A stretch of DNA of 64,000 bases, from NCBI RefSeq assembly GCF_030265065.1, contig NC_080409.1:29956501-30020500 (forward strand), given 5' to 3'. Shown here piece by piece: positions 34,092 through 45,746 of this stretch; within the stretch, counting starts at the first letter, position 1; each line of letters begins with the position of its first letter. Source of the stretch: Corythoichthys intestinalis. Its lineage: Eukaryota; Chordata; Actinopteri; Syngnathiformes; Syngnathidae. The position numbers and the translations under genes were made by a program. The notes beneath the pieces were generated by a model that saw only the letters and a list, made by a program, of their open reading frames with translations, ran no database searches and was not told where the DNA came from.

Positions 34092-34729
34092 TAGGGCTGT
34101 CAAACGATTGAAATTTTTAATCGCGTTAATTACAGCTTAAAAATTAAATAATCGCAATTAATCGCAATTCAAACCATCTATAAAATATGCCATATTTTTC
34201 TGTAAATTATTGTTGGAATGGAAAGATAAGACACAAGATGGATCTATACATTCTACATACGGTACATATGGACTGTATTTGTTTATTATAACAATAAATC
34301 AACAAGATGGCATTAACATTATTATTAACATTCTGTTAAAGCAATCCATGAATAGAAAGAGTTGTAGTTCTTAAAAGAAAAATGTTAGTACAAGTTATAG
34401 AAATTTTATTTTAAACCCCTCTTAATGTTTTCGTTTTAATAAAATTTGTAAAATTTTCAATCAAAAAATAAACTAGTAGCTCACCATTGTTGATGTCAAT
34501 AATTACTTACACAATGCTCATGGGTGCTGAAGCCTATAAAATCAGTTGCACCCAAGCGCCAACAGAGGGCGGCAAAACTCTGTAAAACCCAACAAGTGAG
34601 CGTTTCACTGTACTGTCATTTAAATCTGTCTGAGCAGGGCATCTGTGTTAATTGCGTCAAATATTTTAACGTGATTAATTAAAAAAAAATAAATGAACGC
34701 CCGTTAACGCGATAATTTTGACAGCCCTA
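34092..34729. mobile_element. hAT-type MITE, copy 2 (reverse of copy 1)
   Basis: TAGGGCTGTCAAACGATTGA at one end, CGATAATTTTGACAGCCCTA at the other; flanked by ATATATAT and ACATATAT (7 of 8). 638 bp, same family as 5667-6300 in inverted orientation. Confidence 0.85.
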
Positions 34730-34730
34730 A

Positions 34731-36540
34731 CATATATATAGTTCTGTTGTGCTTGAACTTCCATTGAGTACCACAGAAATTTTATTCAAATTTCATTTCA
34801 ACAAAAAAACAAACAGACAAGATTTACTTTTCCCGGGGCACACAAAATGATCTGCGAACTGGGCCACGAGTTTAGAATACAATATTCCTTACTTGTTGAA
34901 ACCTATGTTATTCAGGGACAACATATTTGGATTTTGTTTGTAAATGTAAGTTGGTGTGAAAGTGCTGAGGTTGGCAATGAAGGCCTTGCGGCCTTGACGA
35001 TCCACCACTGGCTGTTGTCATGGTAACCCGCCAACTTAGGAAGGAAGGGAGGAAAGTGAAGGACAGCAACACAGTGTAGGGAAAACAATAGAGAGCCCCA
35101 CACCCACATACTGTACAAGCTTTGGCTGACTTTGACATCAGGACAGAAGTATTGGGTCACCATACAGGAAATGAAAATGGAAGACAAAGAGAAGTGGTTC
35201 CATTTTATGTACTGTATATGTAGTGTGGAAGAGTAGTGTTAAATAGGGATACACCGATCCCATTTTTGCCCCCGATACCAATACCTGGCTGTGTGATATC
35301 AGCTGATGATACTGTACCGCTGAAAATAAGATAGAAAATAGTTTTGGGTTTTTTTCAATGCTAAATTGATGCATACTCACTTGAATGTAAAATAATTTAC
35401 ATTATGGATTGGTAAGAAACTGCTTAAAAACTTTTGTAAAAAAGGAAGACAGAATAATACAAACATTGTGAGTGCACAGTCAATGCCATTATACCAAATT
35501 AGTAGCTATTTAAAAAGCGACGTCTTTATCCTGGTCCCTCGCAGCACTCCTGATAACGTCAGCAATTTTCAAGTACGTTTCGGCAGTGTTGGGAAATACT
35601 GATTATATGGAGGCTAGCTCTACTGAATTCTGCAGGTCACAGCATCATATTGGACTCGAGTAACTCGTTTCGATCCAGTTTTTAACCGGTTAAAAAAATG
35701 TTAAATAAAAAGGTTAAACCTATTGAATAATTATAATTTAATTAAACACAATAACTAATAATTAACTGTATATTTGTTATTCTACATCAAAATACATGTT
35801 TGACAAGTGTCTCTTAAATTTGTACTGTCGAGGGACAATTTTGACATCCAGCGCCATTATTGGCAGCCAATCAGTTCTCCAACCTTCTGACATAAGTACC
35901 TGCAAATTTTATTGCAACTGATTATTTAAAACTGGACTTTCTTTAATATCATAATATGCTTTGTCTTCGTTTCCAAAACACCAATTATTATCACAATTTT
36001 CCTTTGTCTTGCAATTATAATTGCCTTGAAAAAAGGCATTTAATTACTACCTTCAAAGAGCCGTGGCTCAGCAGACAGCTGGGCTCATTTTGACAAACGA
36101 GGTACTAAAATGCTTCTGTTTTTGTGATATTTCCAGCAAAGTTGATTGTGAGACATTTGGGGGCTTTTGGAAAAATCCTCTAAAGTGCCTAACATTAGTA
36201 TGTTAGCTTAGCTTATGTGAGAATCACTTTTGCTAGGAGACTTCATAAGTTCGCTAGACTACTTTTGCCAGTTTACCACCCTTTTAACAAGGCCAACATA
36301 GTTATCTTTATAGATGCTCATTTCAATGTCAGTGTTTATAAAACTTTAAATCATGGCTGCTGTTACTGTTTGAGCTTTTTTTTTAAATTTCCAAAAATGT
36401 CACATGCCCTATAAAGGGTTAAATTGCCTCTGATTAACTTGCCAATGAAGTGGAACTGTTTCTCCTAAAATGTATCACTTGAAGGGCTGTGGAGACATTT
36501 TATATCCAGTGGAGCTGATTTTCACACTTGTCCTTATCTT
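34731..36540. other. map1s intron 1, 3' part, no coding exon seen
   Basis: Searched for the conserved MAP1 N-terminal region (a GLLTYVLEELERG-like and a CNLDEQLKVFVSRHSATF-like block) and found nothing. Contains a MITE-like start at about 35245 (GGGATACACCGATCC) and a half fold-back copy at 35841-35878. Confidence 0.5.
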
Positions 36541-36551
36541 TTAGTTTCCAG

Positions 36552-36614
36552 ATGAAGACCACGCACCCTGTTGCTCACCTACCTCTTCCTGTCCTCAAGC
36601 CAAGCTCAATCTAA
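36552..36614 (+). CDS. upstream open reading frame in map1s leader
   Basis: ATG directly after a possible acceptor (TTTCCAG, 36551) opens a 20-codon frame beginning MKTTHPVAHLP and ending before the main start. It could dampen map1s translation if the leader includes it. Not conserved by any evidence here. Confidence 0.3.
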   Translation: MKTTHPVAHLPLPVLKPSSI

Positions 36615-36681
36615 TAGCGTGCCCCGATAGTGCCCCCTAGAGGAAGACCCAGTCCAACCAGGGTCCTACCAAGAGGTGGAA

Positions 36682-39600
36682 ATGTCAGCCCAAGGGGATC
36701 TCACCTGTCTCATTTCGAGGCCCACCCCGCTAACGAAATCTCCGTTTGAGCTCATGCCTCCGCCCGCCACAGTGGGCTTCCTCAAGTTGTCTCGTCCATG
36801 CTGCTACGCCTTCCCCGCAGGCCATGGTGACTGTTCCTTCTTCGCCGTCAACGGTTTCACAGTTTTGGTGGATGGCGGTTCAGATCCACGGGCTTGCTTC
36901 TGGAAATTGGTACGCCACCTGGACCGTGTGGACGCCCTACTGCTCACCCACGCCGGTGTAGACAACCTGAGCGGCATCAACAGTTTCCTGGAGAGAAAGG
37001 CCGCCGAGACGGAGCTGCGCACACTGAAGGACGATGGGTCCGGGAGGCTTATCTCCCCTGAGCTCGGGGTGGTCTTCTTTAACGCTCCAGATGTGTTGCT
37101 TGTTGAACAGCAACCCTGTGAGTCGACACATGCAAAATACAACCACACTGACATAGAAGCATTTTAGTGTGATGAAATTGTTTAAATCGGGTGTCAAAGT
37201 CATCTTTATCCAACTATTGCCGCCACGAATCGATTAATCGGCAACTAATCGATTATCAAATAAATCGACAACTGCTTTCATAGTTGCTAAATCTTTTAGA
37301 GACATGATGACTTAGAGTATCTGAAAATTTTGAGCTGCTTGATAGAAAATATTGTTTTCAAAAAAAAAAAAAATCCTATAAAATGTTTAAGAAGAGAAAA
37401 TATTTTCTTTTACTATTTGTTTCGAATGTTTGTTTCTTATTTTCAACTTCCATGTATTTGCATTTTCCATTAATGAAAAATGAGAAAAACCTTTTAAATA
37501 TTTTTAGTTCAAAAAAACTTTTTTTTTTTTTTTTACATCTTTTGAAAAGAAAAAAAATTGTAAATATTTCCATAAAATTGTAATCCTTGATAATTCATTG
37601 GAGCTTACAGAAATTTACATGACTTTCGGGTGGCAAAGAAACCAAACTGGTAGACCGAATCTGGCCCTTGGGCCTTGAATTTGACACCAGTGGTTAAAAT
37701 CATGTCAAGTGATTTTGCACTTCCCTGTTTTGTCAGGTGTGGACAATGTACTGAAGAGTACAGATCAGGCAGCACTAACTGTACAGTTATTAAAGAAATT
37801 AGACATCCAACCCCACCCCATGTTTCGACCACCAGTGGACCCCCCCGAGCCCATCACTCTGTTCCAAAAGATGGGTGTGGGTCAGCTGGACTTGTACATC
37901 CTCAGCCCAGTCAAAAACAGCCAGGATTACCAGACGTTCATGCGGGACTGGCCCAATGCTGCGTCCCCTGAAAAGCTTGCCCTTGCCACCCTCGCCTCAG
38001 CGTCTGCCCTTCTCGTGTGGCACCCGGCGTGCCCCCAAGAGAAAGTAGTCCGAGTCCTGTTCCCTGGCGTCACTCCGCAAGCCAAGCTGCTGCAAGGCCT
38101 GGAGAAGCTCAAGGGCTTGGCTTTCCTGCAGAAACCCACAGTGACCACCGGCGACCTGGAGAGGATTGGAGACGACGGGAAGAGCAAAAGAGCAACGAGC
38201 CAGGACAGTGTCCACTCTCAAGTGAAGGATGTGCCCACCAAACTGGGGAAAGAGGCAAAGGACAAGGGTAAAGGATTAGTCATACAAAAGAATGCATCCA
38301 AGAAAGCTAATGAAAAGGAGGTAAAAAAGAATAGAAAGCAGAGTGGTAAGGAAGAAACTGTCATCTTAAAGAACGGCATTGGGAAGAAGGAGTCCCCCTT
38401 ATCCAGACCGAAGAATGACAACAAAACTAAGCTAAAAAAAGATGCTAAAAATGACTCTAAAACAGAGTTTAAAAAGACAAAAAAATCACCTGGAAAGGAC
38501 AACAAGAAAGTAGATGTCAAGAATGATACAGTAAGAACAGACAATGAGGCTACACTAGAAGTTTCAAAACCAGAGGAGAACCATCCTCCCCATGCCTCCA
38601 AAACAACTACCCCCGAGGATATGACATCTATCAGACAACTTCGGGAGGAAACGGAACAAGGAGAAGGAAATATTGCAGATGAGGGGAAAAGGACAGGTAG
38701 TGACTTGGCAAAGAAGGAAGGTGTAGCTCAGCTCGGAGTTGCTAAGAAACCTGCAAAAGTGGTTGGATTCCCGTCCCCATTGAAGCAGTCCACGAAGAAT
38801 GAGCCAAGTATTGATATGGACTTGACCCCAACTGAGTACACTCTCCTGGATGGGGCTTTGAGAGCTAGTCCACCCTCGAGGTCATCCCCGGATAACCAGG
38901 CCACTTCAGAGGAGAGGACCATAGAGCAGAACTCCTCAGATTCCAGGCCCAACAGCGCTGGCCACACTCCTTACTGTCTGTCTCCAGATGACGTGTGGTG
39001 CAACAGAGACACCCTCAGCAGACTGCGGGCCCAAGAAGCGGCAGAAGTTTTTCCATCCAGGCCGGCCCAACACAACACCAGAGAGAAGCACCTTACTTTC
39101 CTCTCTCTGGGCCCCTTGAAGGATGGATCCTCCGACCTGTCCCCCTCCGTGGCCAACACTACCACCTCCACCCACTCCATGCCGGCAGAGGTGAGCTCTC
39201 CTCAGTCGACTGAAGTGGACGAGTCACTGTCCATGTCCCTGGAGCACGGCCCTGCATCGGGGACTCAGAGGGAAGTGGACGACGCGGTGCATCATGCCAA
39301 TGGAGGCAATTTTGCCGGGATAAAAAGGCCTTTTAGGTCATCGGCATCTGAAACGGGTCGACCTCCAGTTCCCGGCGCCCTGCACTTTGAGCCGCCGGCT
39401 CATGATGTGGACCTGTGTCTGGTTTCCCCTTGCGAGTTCAAGCATTTCAAGCAGCCGGACTATGGCTCGGGTGACCACAACGGCGTGACACCCAGCGAGT
39501 CAAATGCCCCCATCTGCACCGAGGAGTGCCCGTCCACCACAGCCGATGGTGTCCTGGACTCAGATGAGGACGGGTCGTATGGGGTTCCGTCAAACCTCCG

Positions 39601-42159
39601 GGGCAGTCGTGCTCTTCCACGGGACCCGCTTCCTGCTCGGATCAGGGATAGCCCACCTCTGTCTCCGCGCCCCGACACCACCATGCCCGTCCCGCAGTCT
39701 GACGTTGGTGCTCGTGAAAAGAAAAGAAAAACGAGTGGTGTGGGAAAGAAAACATCTGGGGTGAGTTTGTTGTTCTAGAGATCAGAGGTTGGTAGTAACG
39801 TGTTACATTTATTCTGTTATGTTTACTTGAGTAATTTCATGAGAAAAATGTACTTCTAAGAGTAGTTTTACCATAGTATACTGTATACATTTACTTGAGT
39901 AGATTTGTGAAGAAGAAATGCTACTCTTACTCCGCTACTTTGGCCTACAATGGATTCGTTACTCTTTTCCTCTTTATTCTACATTCAATTGATTTTATTT
40001 TTGCTAGAGATGCCCAAAGTGGCTCTACCACCTGTGAAACGTCGCAACAATAATCACGACTCCTTTATACCAATCAGAAGTGAGAATACAGTCTTATCAC
40101 CACACACAAGCTTGAACTTGCAAGTCACGCATTGAGTCTTCGATCACGCCGGCGTGACAATCGTGGCGTTTTTATAATGCCGTAAAAAATGAACTATTTC
40201 ATATAGAGCGCTGCCATCAGTATTACTAAAGTGTGGATTTCCAACTCTCTCCCAGTTTTTATTTGGCACTAATAGACCACAGAAAACTGGAAATATGATT
40301 GTTTCAATTTCATGGGTGAAAAAAGGTTTGTCTGTGCATGCACTAGAGGGCGCTCTTGGGATAGAACGGCTGACGCTATGTTTCTGTATAATTTTTCTGT
40401 CGAAATTTGATGATTTTTTGGTGTTTTTTGGGACCTCAGGACCTTAATGGTAAAAAAAAAAAAAAAAAAAAAAAACAGTTGGGAAATAGCAGCGGCAACT
40501 TTTTCCGATGTTGAAACCAAAAATAACAAACACTCTTTGCATTTTCACAAACTTGAATTTCCTGCTCCTGTTCTTGCTCTTGCTTGGGATGACTACTTTT
40601 ATTTGTACTTTAGTAATATGATCATGAACTAATGCTACTCTTACTTGGGTACAATATTTGGCTACTCTACCCACCTCTGCTAGAGATCCTTGAAGACCTT
40701 TGCGGTAATCTGCCCTACAATTTGTGTTTAGGTGACTGCCGTCCCCCCGAAACCGAGCCCGGGCAAAACTCGGACAGGAAACGTAATCACAAAAACTACA
40801 AAGGACGTGTCGTCGTCACGAACACCCAACACTCGTTCGCCGAAACCTGCATCCTCGCAGTCTCGCCGTCCCTCCTCTGCAGAAGAAACAAACGTATTTG
40901 TGGACCTGGCTTACGTTCCCTCTGGAGCATCTTCGTCCACTGTGGGTGTGGACTTCTTCAAGAGCGTCCGCTCTTCATGCTATGTCGTTAGCGGCGACTG
41001 CCCCGAGAGGGAAAAGCTCATGCGACAAACACTTGACGCACTTCTCCAAGCCAAGGCGAGCTGGGAGCACACAGTGCAGGTGAGTCCGCCCTTATGTGCT
41101 TAAGTGGTGTCTGGGAAAAGCTCTCAAACTGACTAGTTTTTATTAAAAACTGATGCAATTTTTGAAGAAATCGCGTTGAAATGTTTTGCTCTCTCCCATG
41201 AATCACTTCTTAATTTTTGGGCATTTTCAGGTCATTACCTCGTGAACTCATTAGCTGCCATTGCCATTGCTAGACGTCAAATCAATTTTTGACTGGGCGG
41301 GGCAAATGAATGCCCCTCCTAGTCATAAAAGTATTGGACATCTAGTGCCGTCAATCTCAACCAATGAGTTCCCTTTACAGACTAAGGGGCCGTTTACTTA
41401 GTGACGCTCCGAGAATACGACAAATTATTTTCTGCGATTATTTTGTAGTATTGGCAGTTTTTTTTTTTAGTATTTGTGTGTTTTGCAGTTTCTTTGCATT
41501 TTTTATGGTGTATGTATTTTGTTTTTGCTGTTTTCACAGAATTTTTCAAAAACCTTTCTCGTGTTTTTTTTTTTTTTTTCACCTTTACTATGGTTTTGCC
41601 ATTTTTTTCTTCGTTTTTATTTGGGGGTGCATTGATTTTAGGGAATTTCTGGGTTACTTCCTGTAGATTTTGAGGCTTTTTCAGGTCACTTCCTGTTGAT
41701 ATTGGGTTTTTTCCCCCACTGGAAATAAATAGGGCCATTGGAAATAAATAGGGATGTTTTTATCAAATTTGGTGGACATTTTTGACAAAAACTATACCTT
41801 TTTTGTATATAGAATAGAACAAAATAGAAAGCCTTTACTGCCATTCTACAGAGTAAAACAAGATTTAAGGCTAATCTTAAAAAACACACTCACACACAAA
41901 CAGGTTACAGTGTACACAGATTGGGAATCAAGTGAATAAACAGTAAATACAGCTAAAATATTTTAAAATGTATTACCCGGTAACTGGTTGATTCCACACA
42001 CAGGTGACACTCATCCCCACCTTTGAGTCAGCGTCCATGCAAGACTGGTACCAAGAGACCGTGGAGCGTCACAGGGAGTTGGGTGTGCTGGTCCTGGGTT
42101 CCAACAGCACCGTGGCCATGCAGGACGACACTTTCCCGGCCTGCAAGATTGAGTTCTGA
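36682..42159 (+). CDS. map1s: microtubule-associated protein 1S
   Basis: MAP1S binds microtubules and links them to autophagosomes (LC3) and mitochondria. Exons 36682-37117, 37737-39760, 40732-41079 and 42004-42159 join in phase to 987 residues (human about 1059). Residues 20-145 are the metallo-beta-lactamase-like fold with SPFELMPPPATVGFLKLSRP, CCYAFPAGHGDCSFFAVNGF, FWKLVRHLDRVDALLLTH and LISPELGVVFFN; the metal-binding His set is not kept, as in the family. Then TLFQKMGVGQLDLYIL, VVRVLFPGVTP, a Lys-rich stretch (about 295-410), SPQSTEVDESLSMS and HDVDLCLVSPCEF. The light chain end has NVFVDLAYVPSG, VTLIPTFESASMQDWYQE and a final FPACKIEF. The start is the first ATG after an in-frame TAG at 36628; about 220 N-terminal residues of human MAP1S have no counterpart. 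Length of the N-terminus is the uncertain part. Confidence 0.93.
39783..40679. mobile_element. hAT MITE in map1s intron, 22 bases after the donor
   Basis: Ends CAGAGGTTGGTAG and (complement) CAGAGGTGGGTAG; perfect 8-bp duplication CTAGAGAT at 39775-39782 and 40680-40687. 897 bp; sub-terminal ACTTGAGTA-type repeats. A second member lies at about 46440-47270. Confidence 0.92.
41243..41372. repeat. fold-back family, longest two-armed copy (map1s intron 4)
   Basis: Begins GTGAACTCATTAGCTGCCAT, GCTAGACGTCAAATC, GACTGGGCGGGGCAAATGAA; ends TATTGGACATCTAGTGCCGT and CAACCAATGAGTTC. The outermost ACTCATTRGCTG and CAACCAATGAGT are complementary, so the whole 130 bp can fold. Confidence 0.85.
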
Positions 42160-42479
42160 ACAACCTCTACCACACGGAAAGCCACAGAATGGAAAGAGTT
42201 GCAACCTACGCCTGCCAAAAGCCTTCTTTTGCTTCAACCCCAAAGTTTTGTTTTGCCAAACTTTTAACACGTACATACTGTACTAGCATTGCATGGCGTT
42301 CTTGTGCTGCTAAACTAAAGAGGAGCACGCACAAGCAAGATTGTCCGTCTATGTATGAATAGAAAAATCAGTCTTGATGGCATCATTGGGTCACCGTGTA
42401 AGTGGTTTGTAATGAGATGACATGCGTTTGTACAGAAGCGTATTCCTGTCAACCAGACAAAAGCTTCAGTAAATACAGT

Positions 42480-43085
42480 AAGTCTTAACATGATACATTT
42501 CACGTTACTGTAATGTGCTAAGTTTTATGATTAGTTTCAGGTTTTAATGTAAAATGTTTCATGTTGCAACATGATTAATGTCACGTTATAACGTAATTAG
42601 TTAAAAAGTACCATGCATTTTAAGTTATAACATGTTTCAGGTTTTAACGTGATGCGTTTAACTGTATAACATCACATCTCACATTAGAGGGTTTTTGTTT
42701 TAATGTCATACATTTCACATTTTAGCATAAGTTTCACATTTAACTTATCACATTAAACATTTCACAATAGAACGTAGTAAGTCAGATTTTGACAGACTAT
42801 GTTTCACATTTCAACATGATTTGTTTCTTGGTCTAACATAAGTTTTAATGTCATGAATTTCAAGTTAACATATGATAGGTTTCAAGTTTTAACACGATTT
42901 TATGACATAATTGGGTTCTTATTTTAACGTTATACGTATTGTCTTTTAACGTTATAACGCAATACATTTTAGCGTGATACTTTTCCCATCTAACTCATCA
43001 CATTATAGTAATGTATACATTTCATGTTATGACTTTGTAATTCATATGTTGCAATATGATAGGTTTTGCATTTTAAAGTGATGTG
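42480..43085. repeat. degenerate tandem repeat in map1s 3' region
   Basis: About 600 bp of loosely repeated 20-25 bp units of the form TTTTAACGTGATRCATTTCA, with motifs ACATTTCACATTTTA, ATAACGT and TCACGTTATAACG. Non-coding; likely within or just beyond the map1s 3' untranslated region. Confidence 0.7.
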
Positions 43086-43562
43086 AAGTTTCCCCTTGGA
43101 AATTTTCTGAACATGTGACTGTGGTTTCCCCCACTGCTCCCACTCCTTCCACTTTGAAAATGTTTCATCTGTATCATCGGGGATTAGTGGAAAAGACCCG
43201 CCCTGGCATTGTCAATGATCACCCAGGCTATTGCTATTGTGATTGTAATCTGTTGATACTGGAGGTGCTTAAAGGGATTGTAACAGAAGAGAACATTGCT
43301 TCTCTGTCATGATAGTCACATCGAAGAGATTCATGGTTTGCACATCATAAAGAATGATGAGGTCAAAAGACAAATTATTTACCGTGAAGAGCATATGCTC
43401 AGGTGTCATCTAGGATGAGTTTGAATGTTAGACTAAAATGTGAAAAAACATAAGATTGTTTCTCTTTGAAAGAAATAAGTACGTTGCACATATACTAGAA
43501 TTGTTTCAGGGTTTTATTTGGAAAAAAAATCTGTTGCATATATATTGTTTCCTGTAATATAA

Positions 43563-43568
43563 AATAAA
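43563..43568 (+). terminator. map1s: possible map1s polyadenylation signal
   Basis: AATAAA about 1.4 kb after the map1s stop; a long 3' untranslated region would be needed. Only the hexamer supports it. Confidence 0.25.
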
Positions 43569-43926
43569 ATGACCTATAATGTTTTTACATTTTCTTTTTC
43601 AAATAACATTTCTTAAAAATACATTGTAACTAAGACATATTCTGCTCATAATAACTAGCACAAATTTCTCATATTTTGTCATGAGAAATCTCACCTTTTA
43701 AATATTCAGTTTTGTGTCAATTTACATAAAATATAGAAAATGTGTTTTGCATGTTAGTTTCCAAATTACTCCCCCCCCCCTTTTTTTTTGCTTCAAATCA
43801 TTTTAATAAAAAAAAAAAAAACATATATATATATTATATCCCATTGCAAAATTCGAGCAGGCAACAAATACTACAATTGGATATCAAATGGGGGCTGCGA
43901 TCGGCCCCTGTTTGAGACCAATGTCC

Positions 43927-44179
43927 AAGGGCATAGGTTTGCATAGGAACGGTAGGGACATAACACTACCAACTTTTCAAGATGCTCAAATTGTCCCCAC
44001 CAACTTTTCAGCAACCTTATTTGCATTTTAAAATGACTTCAGTCATAGTCACCTTTTTGTGGCCCTGACCCCCGTTCACCCAATCTGTTTGTTCTTATTT
44101 AATTCCTGTCCCCAGCAAAAAGTGTAAGGTTATTCTCTTATATCGCCTCGGCCAATTTTGAGACCAAACCTACGCCCTT
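43927..44179. mobile_element. MITE with 10-bp target duplication
   Basis: Ends AAGGGCATAGGTTTG and (complement) AAGGGCGTAGGTTTGG; the flanks ACCAATGTCC at 43917-43926 and 44180-44189 are identical. A 9-10 bp duplication suits Mutator-like elements better than hAT. 253 bp, non-coding. Confidence 0.85.
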
Positions 44180-44278
44180 ACCAATGTCCAATATGAATGT
44201 AATTTTTAAAGAAATCTAAGTATATAATGATATAATTATAATATTCGTTCATGAAAAGTGTTTGATATTTAATGAAAT

Positions 44279-44389
44279 GACTCATTGGTTGCCTTCGATG
44301 ACAATATGCGTCCAATCCATTTGGAGTGGCAGCACTGCCAAATCTTCTTGTCCAAATGGATTGAACGTCTATCGGCATTACTGGCCTTG
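44279..44389. repeat. fold-back family hairpin
   Basis: ACTCATTGGTTGCCTTCGAT, GCGTCCAATCCATTTGGA, then TCCAAATGGATTGAACGTCT and ATCGGCATTACTGG: both arms. Confidence 0.85.
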
Positions 44390-44433
44390 AAACAAGATTA
44401 TCCAATGCCAGCTCATCCATACACGGAGATTAA

Positions 44434-44454
44434 GGGGGGGGGGGGGGGGGGGGG
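44434..44454. repeat. poly-G tract (21 bp)
   Basis: Uninterrupted run of G; can form G-quadruplex and is hard to sequence, so the length is uncertain. Confidence 0.9.
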
Positions 44455-44641
44455 CTAAAAATGTCTTGCATGTAATTGACTTTCCAATATAAAATTTAAA
44501 ATTAAGATTTTGCTGGTAAAATGTTGTCTATAAAAGTTGGAAAGCAATAAACAACAAAAATGAATGAAATTATTATTTTTTTTATAATGGGTCAAATTTA
44601 ATTTTCGAACAGATCATGTCATTGTCATTTGCTTTTCCTAG

Positions 44642-44770
44642 CCAAAACCACCTGAGGACACAAGAAACAAAATGGATATACGAAATGTTTTTCAAACCTA
44701 AGCTTTCAAAAGAGCGAGAACCAAAGATCGAAGATGTGAACCATGAAACGTCAGACAGCACCGCCAAAAT
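44642..44770 (+). CDS. candidate exon of unknown gene
   Basis: A 129-base open segment between a good acceptor (TTTGCTTTTCCTAG) and a good donor (AAAATG then GTGAGCGG). It reads QNHLRTQETKWIYEMFFKPK, then LSKEREPKIEDVNHETSDS; the same frame stays open to a stop at 44909 if the donor is not used. I do not recognise the family, and no partner exon was found between map1s and gadd45b. Charged, no signal peptide or membrane segment. Could be chance, a transposon exon or part of a gene missed here. Confidence 0.25.
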
Positions 44771-45401
44771 GGTGAGCGGAGTTTCAGTTTGTCCCACTAA
44801 AGACGCTAATTGTACAACAGAGCCACAACTGGGCTTACCATATTCAATGGACGACGTCCTTGGCCAAAAGCATAGCTGTCCTAAGCAGGCTGATTTAGAA
44901 TCCCCCTAAAAAAAGATGCGAAACAAAAAAACACTCATTTTCAATGTATGATTACAAATATTCCTAACTTGAATATTCCATCAAAAAGGATGCTGTCTCC
45001 TGTTTTGCCTGCCAGTTTTCAAACTCACCACGGTGGGGCTTTGTTTCGCAAGGGTGTGAGTGACTGGAAAAACATTAAATTGGATATCTTTGCCTAACGC
45101 AAAAATCAGTGTCTACCTCGCCACAGAAAAACGCACCCACACACACATTGCTGGGATGCCTGTATTTACGAGCATGGGCTAAGCTACTAACCGAGCATAT
45201 ATCTTGTGAATTAATTCTATTTCTGACACTGCTTTTTGCGGTTATCAACATGTTTTGCCCCCCTTGCCACAAAAGTCAAACTCCGCCTATTGAGCTATTT
45301 CAATTCACATGGATTTGACTATGGTAGTGAAAGAGTAAAATAGACAAAGCAACATCTTGCTGCAGAAATGAGATAAACCTTTGTGTTTTGCAGTGTTTTG
45401 T

Positions 45402-45417
45402 TGTTGTTGTTGTTGTT
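45402..45417. repeat. (TTG)n microsatellite
   Basis: Five to six TTG units in the gadd45b upstream region. Confidence 0.7.
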
Positions 45418-45519
45418 TTTGCACCACGAGAGAGACCACACTTATGTTTACCAGATAGCCGCTTTAGTAATCTGTTTCCAAAAATGTTGACGTTGTAAAG
45501 AAAGAGTCAGCTGGTTGCA

Positions 45520-45746
45520 CAGACGTCAGCGCAACGAAAGGGAGAGAGAGAAAACCCGAAAGTTACGTCAGGTGATATCACGAGACCAAACGAGACGGCA
45601 ACACTTAAAAGAGCGAAAGAGCTGCCTCAGCCAATCACAACGCAGATCTGGTTTCGGTCCCGCCCTTTTCCCCGTGCAAAAGGTCTTGCAAGTTGCACCA
45701 TTGATTGTAGCCAACGTGTTCAGGAGTTACTTTCATCGCAGTAAAC
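45520..45746 (+). promoter_or_regulatory. gadd45b: gadd45b proximal promoter and 5' leader
   Basis: Contains CAGACGTCAGC (CRE-like, about 45520-45531), CCAAT in CAGCCAATCACAAC (45631-45635) and a GC box (TCCCGCCC, about 45658-45665), within 230 bases of the start codon. No clear TATA box. CRE, CCAAT and GC elements are usual in stress-inducible GADD45 promoters; here only the motifs are seen. Confidence 0.5.

Noticed and set aside
37709-37736. Extension of map1s exon 3 to 37709
   Set aside because: The frame is open there only by chance; the acceptor TTTTGTCAG ends at 37736 and joins in phase with exon 2.
38218-38601. 127-codon frame on the minus strand within map1s
   Set aside because: Shadow of the Lys-rich coding exon; Phe/Ser/Leu-rich and without homology.
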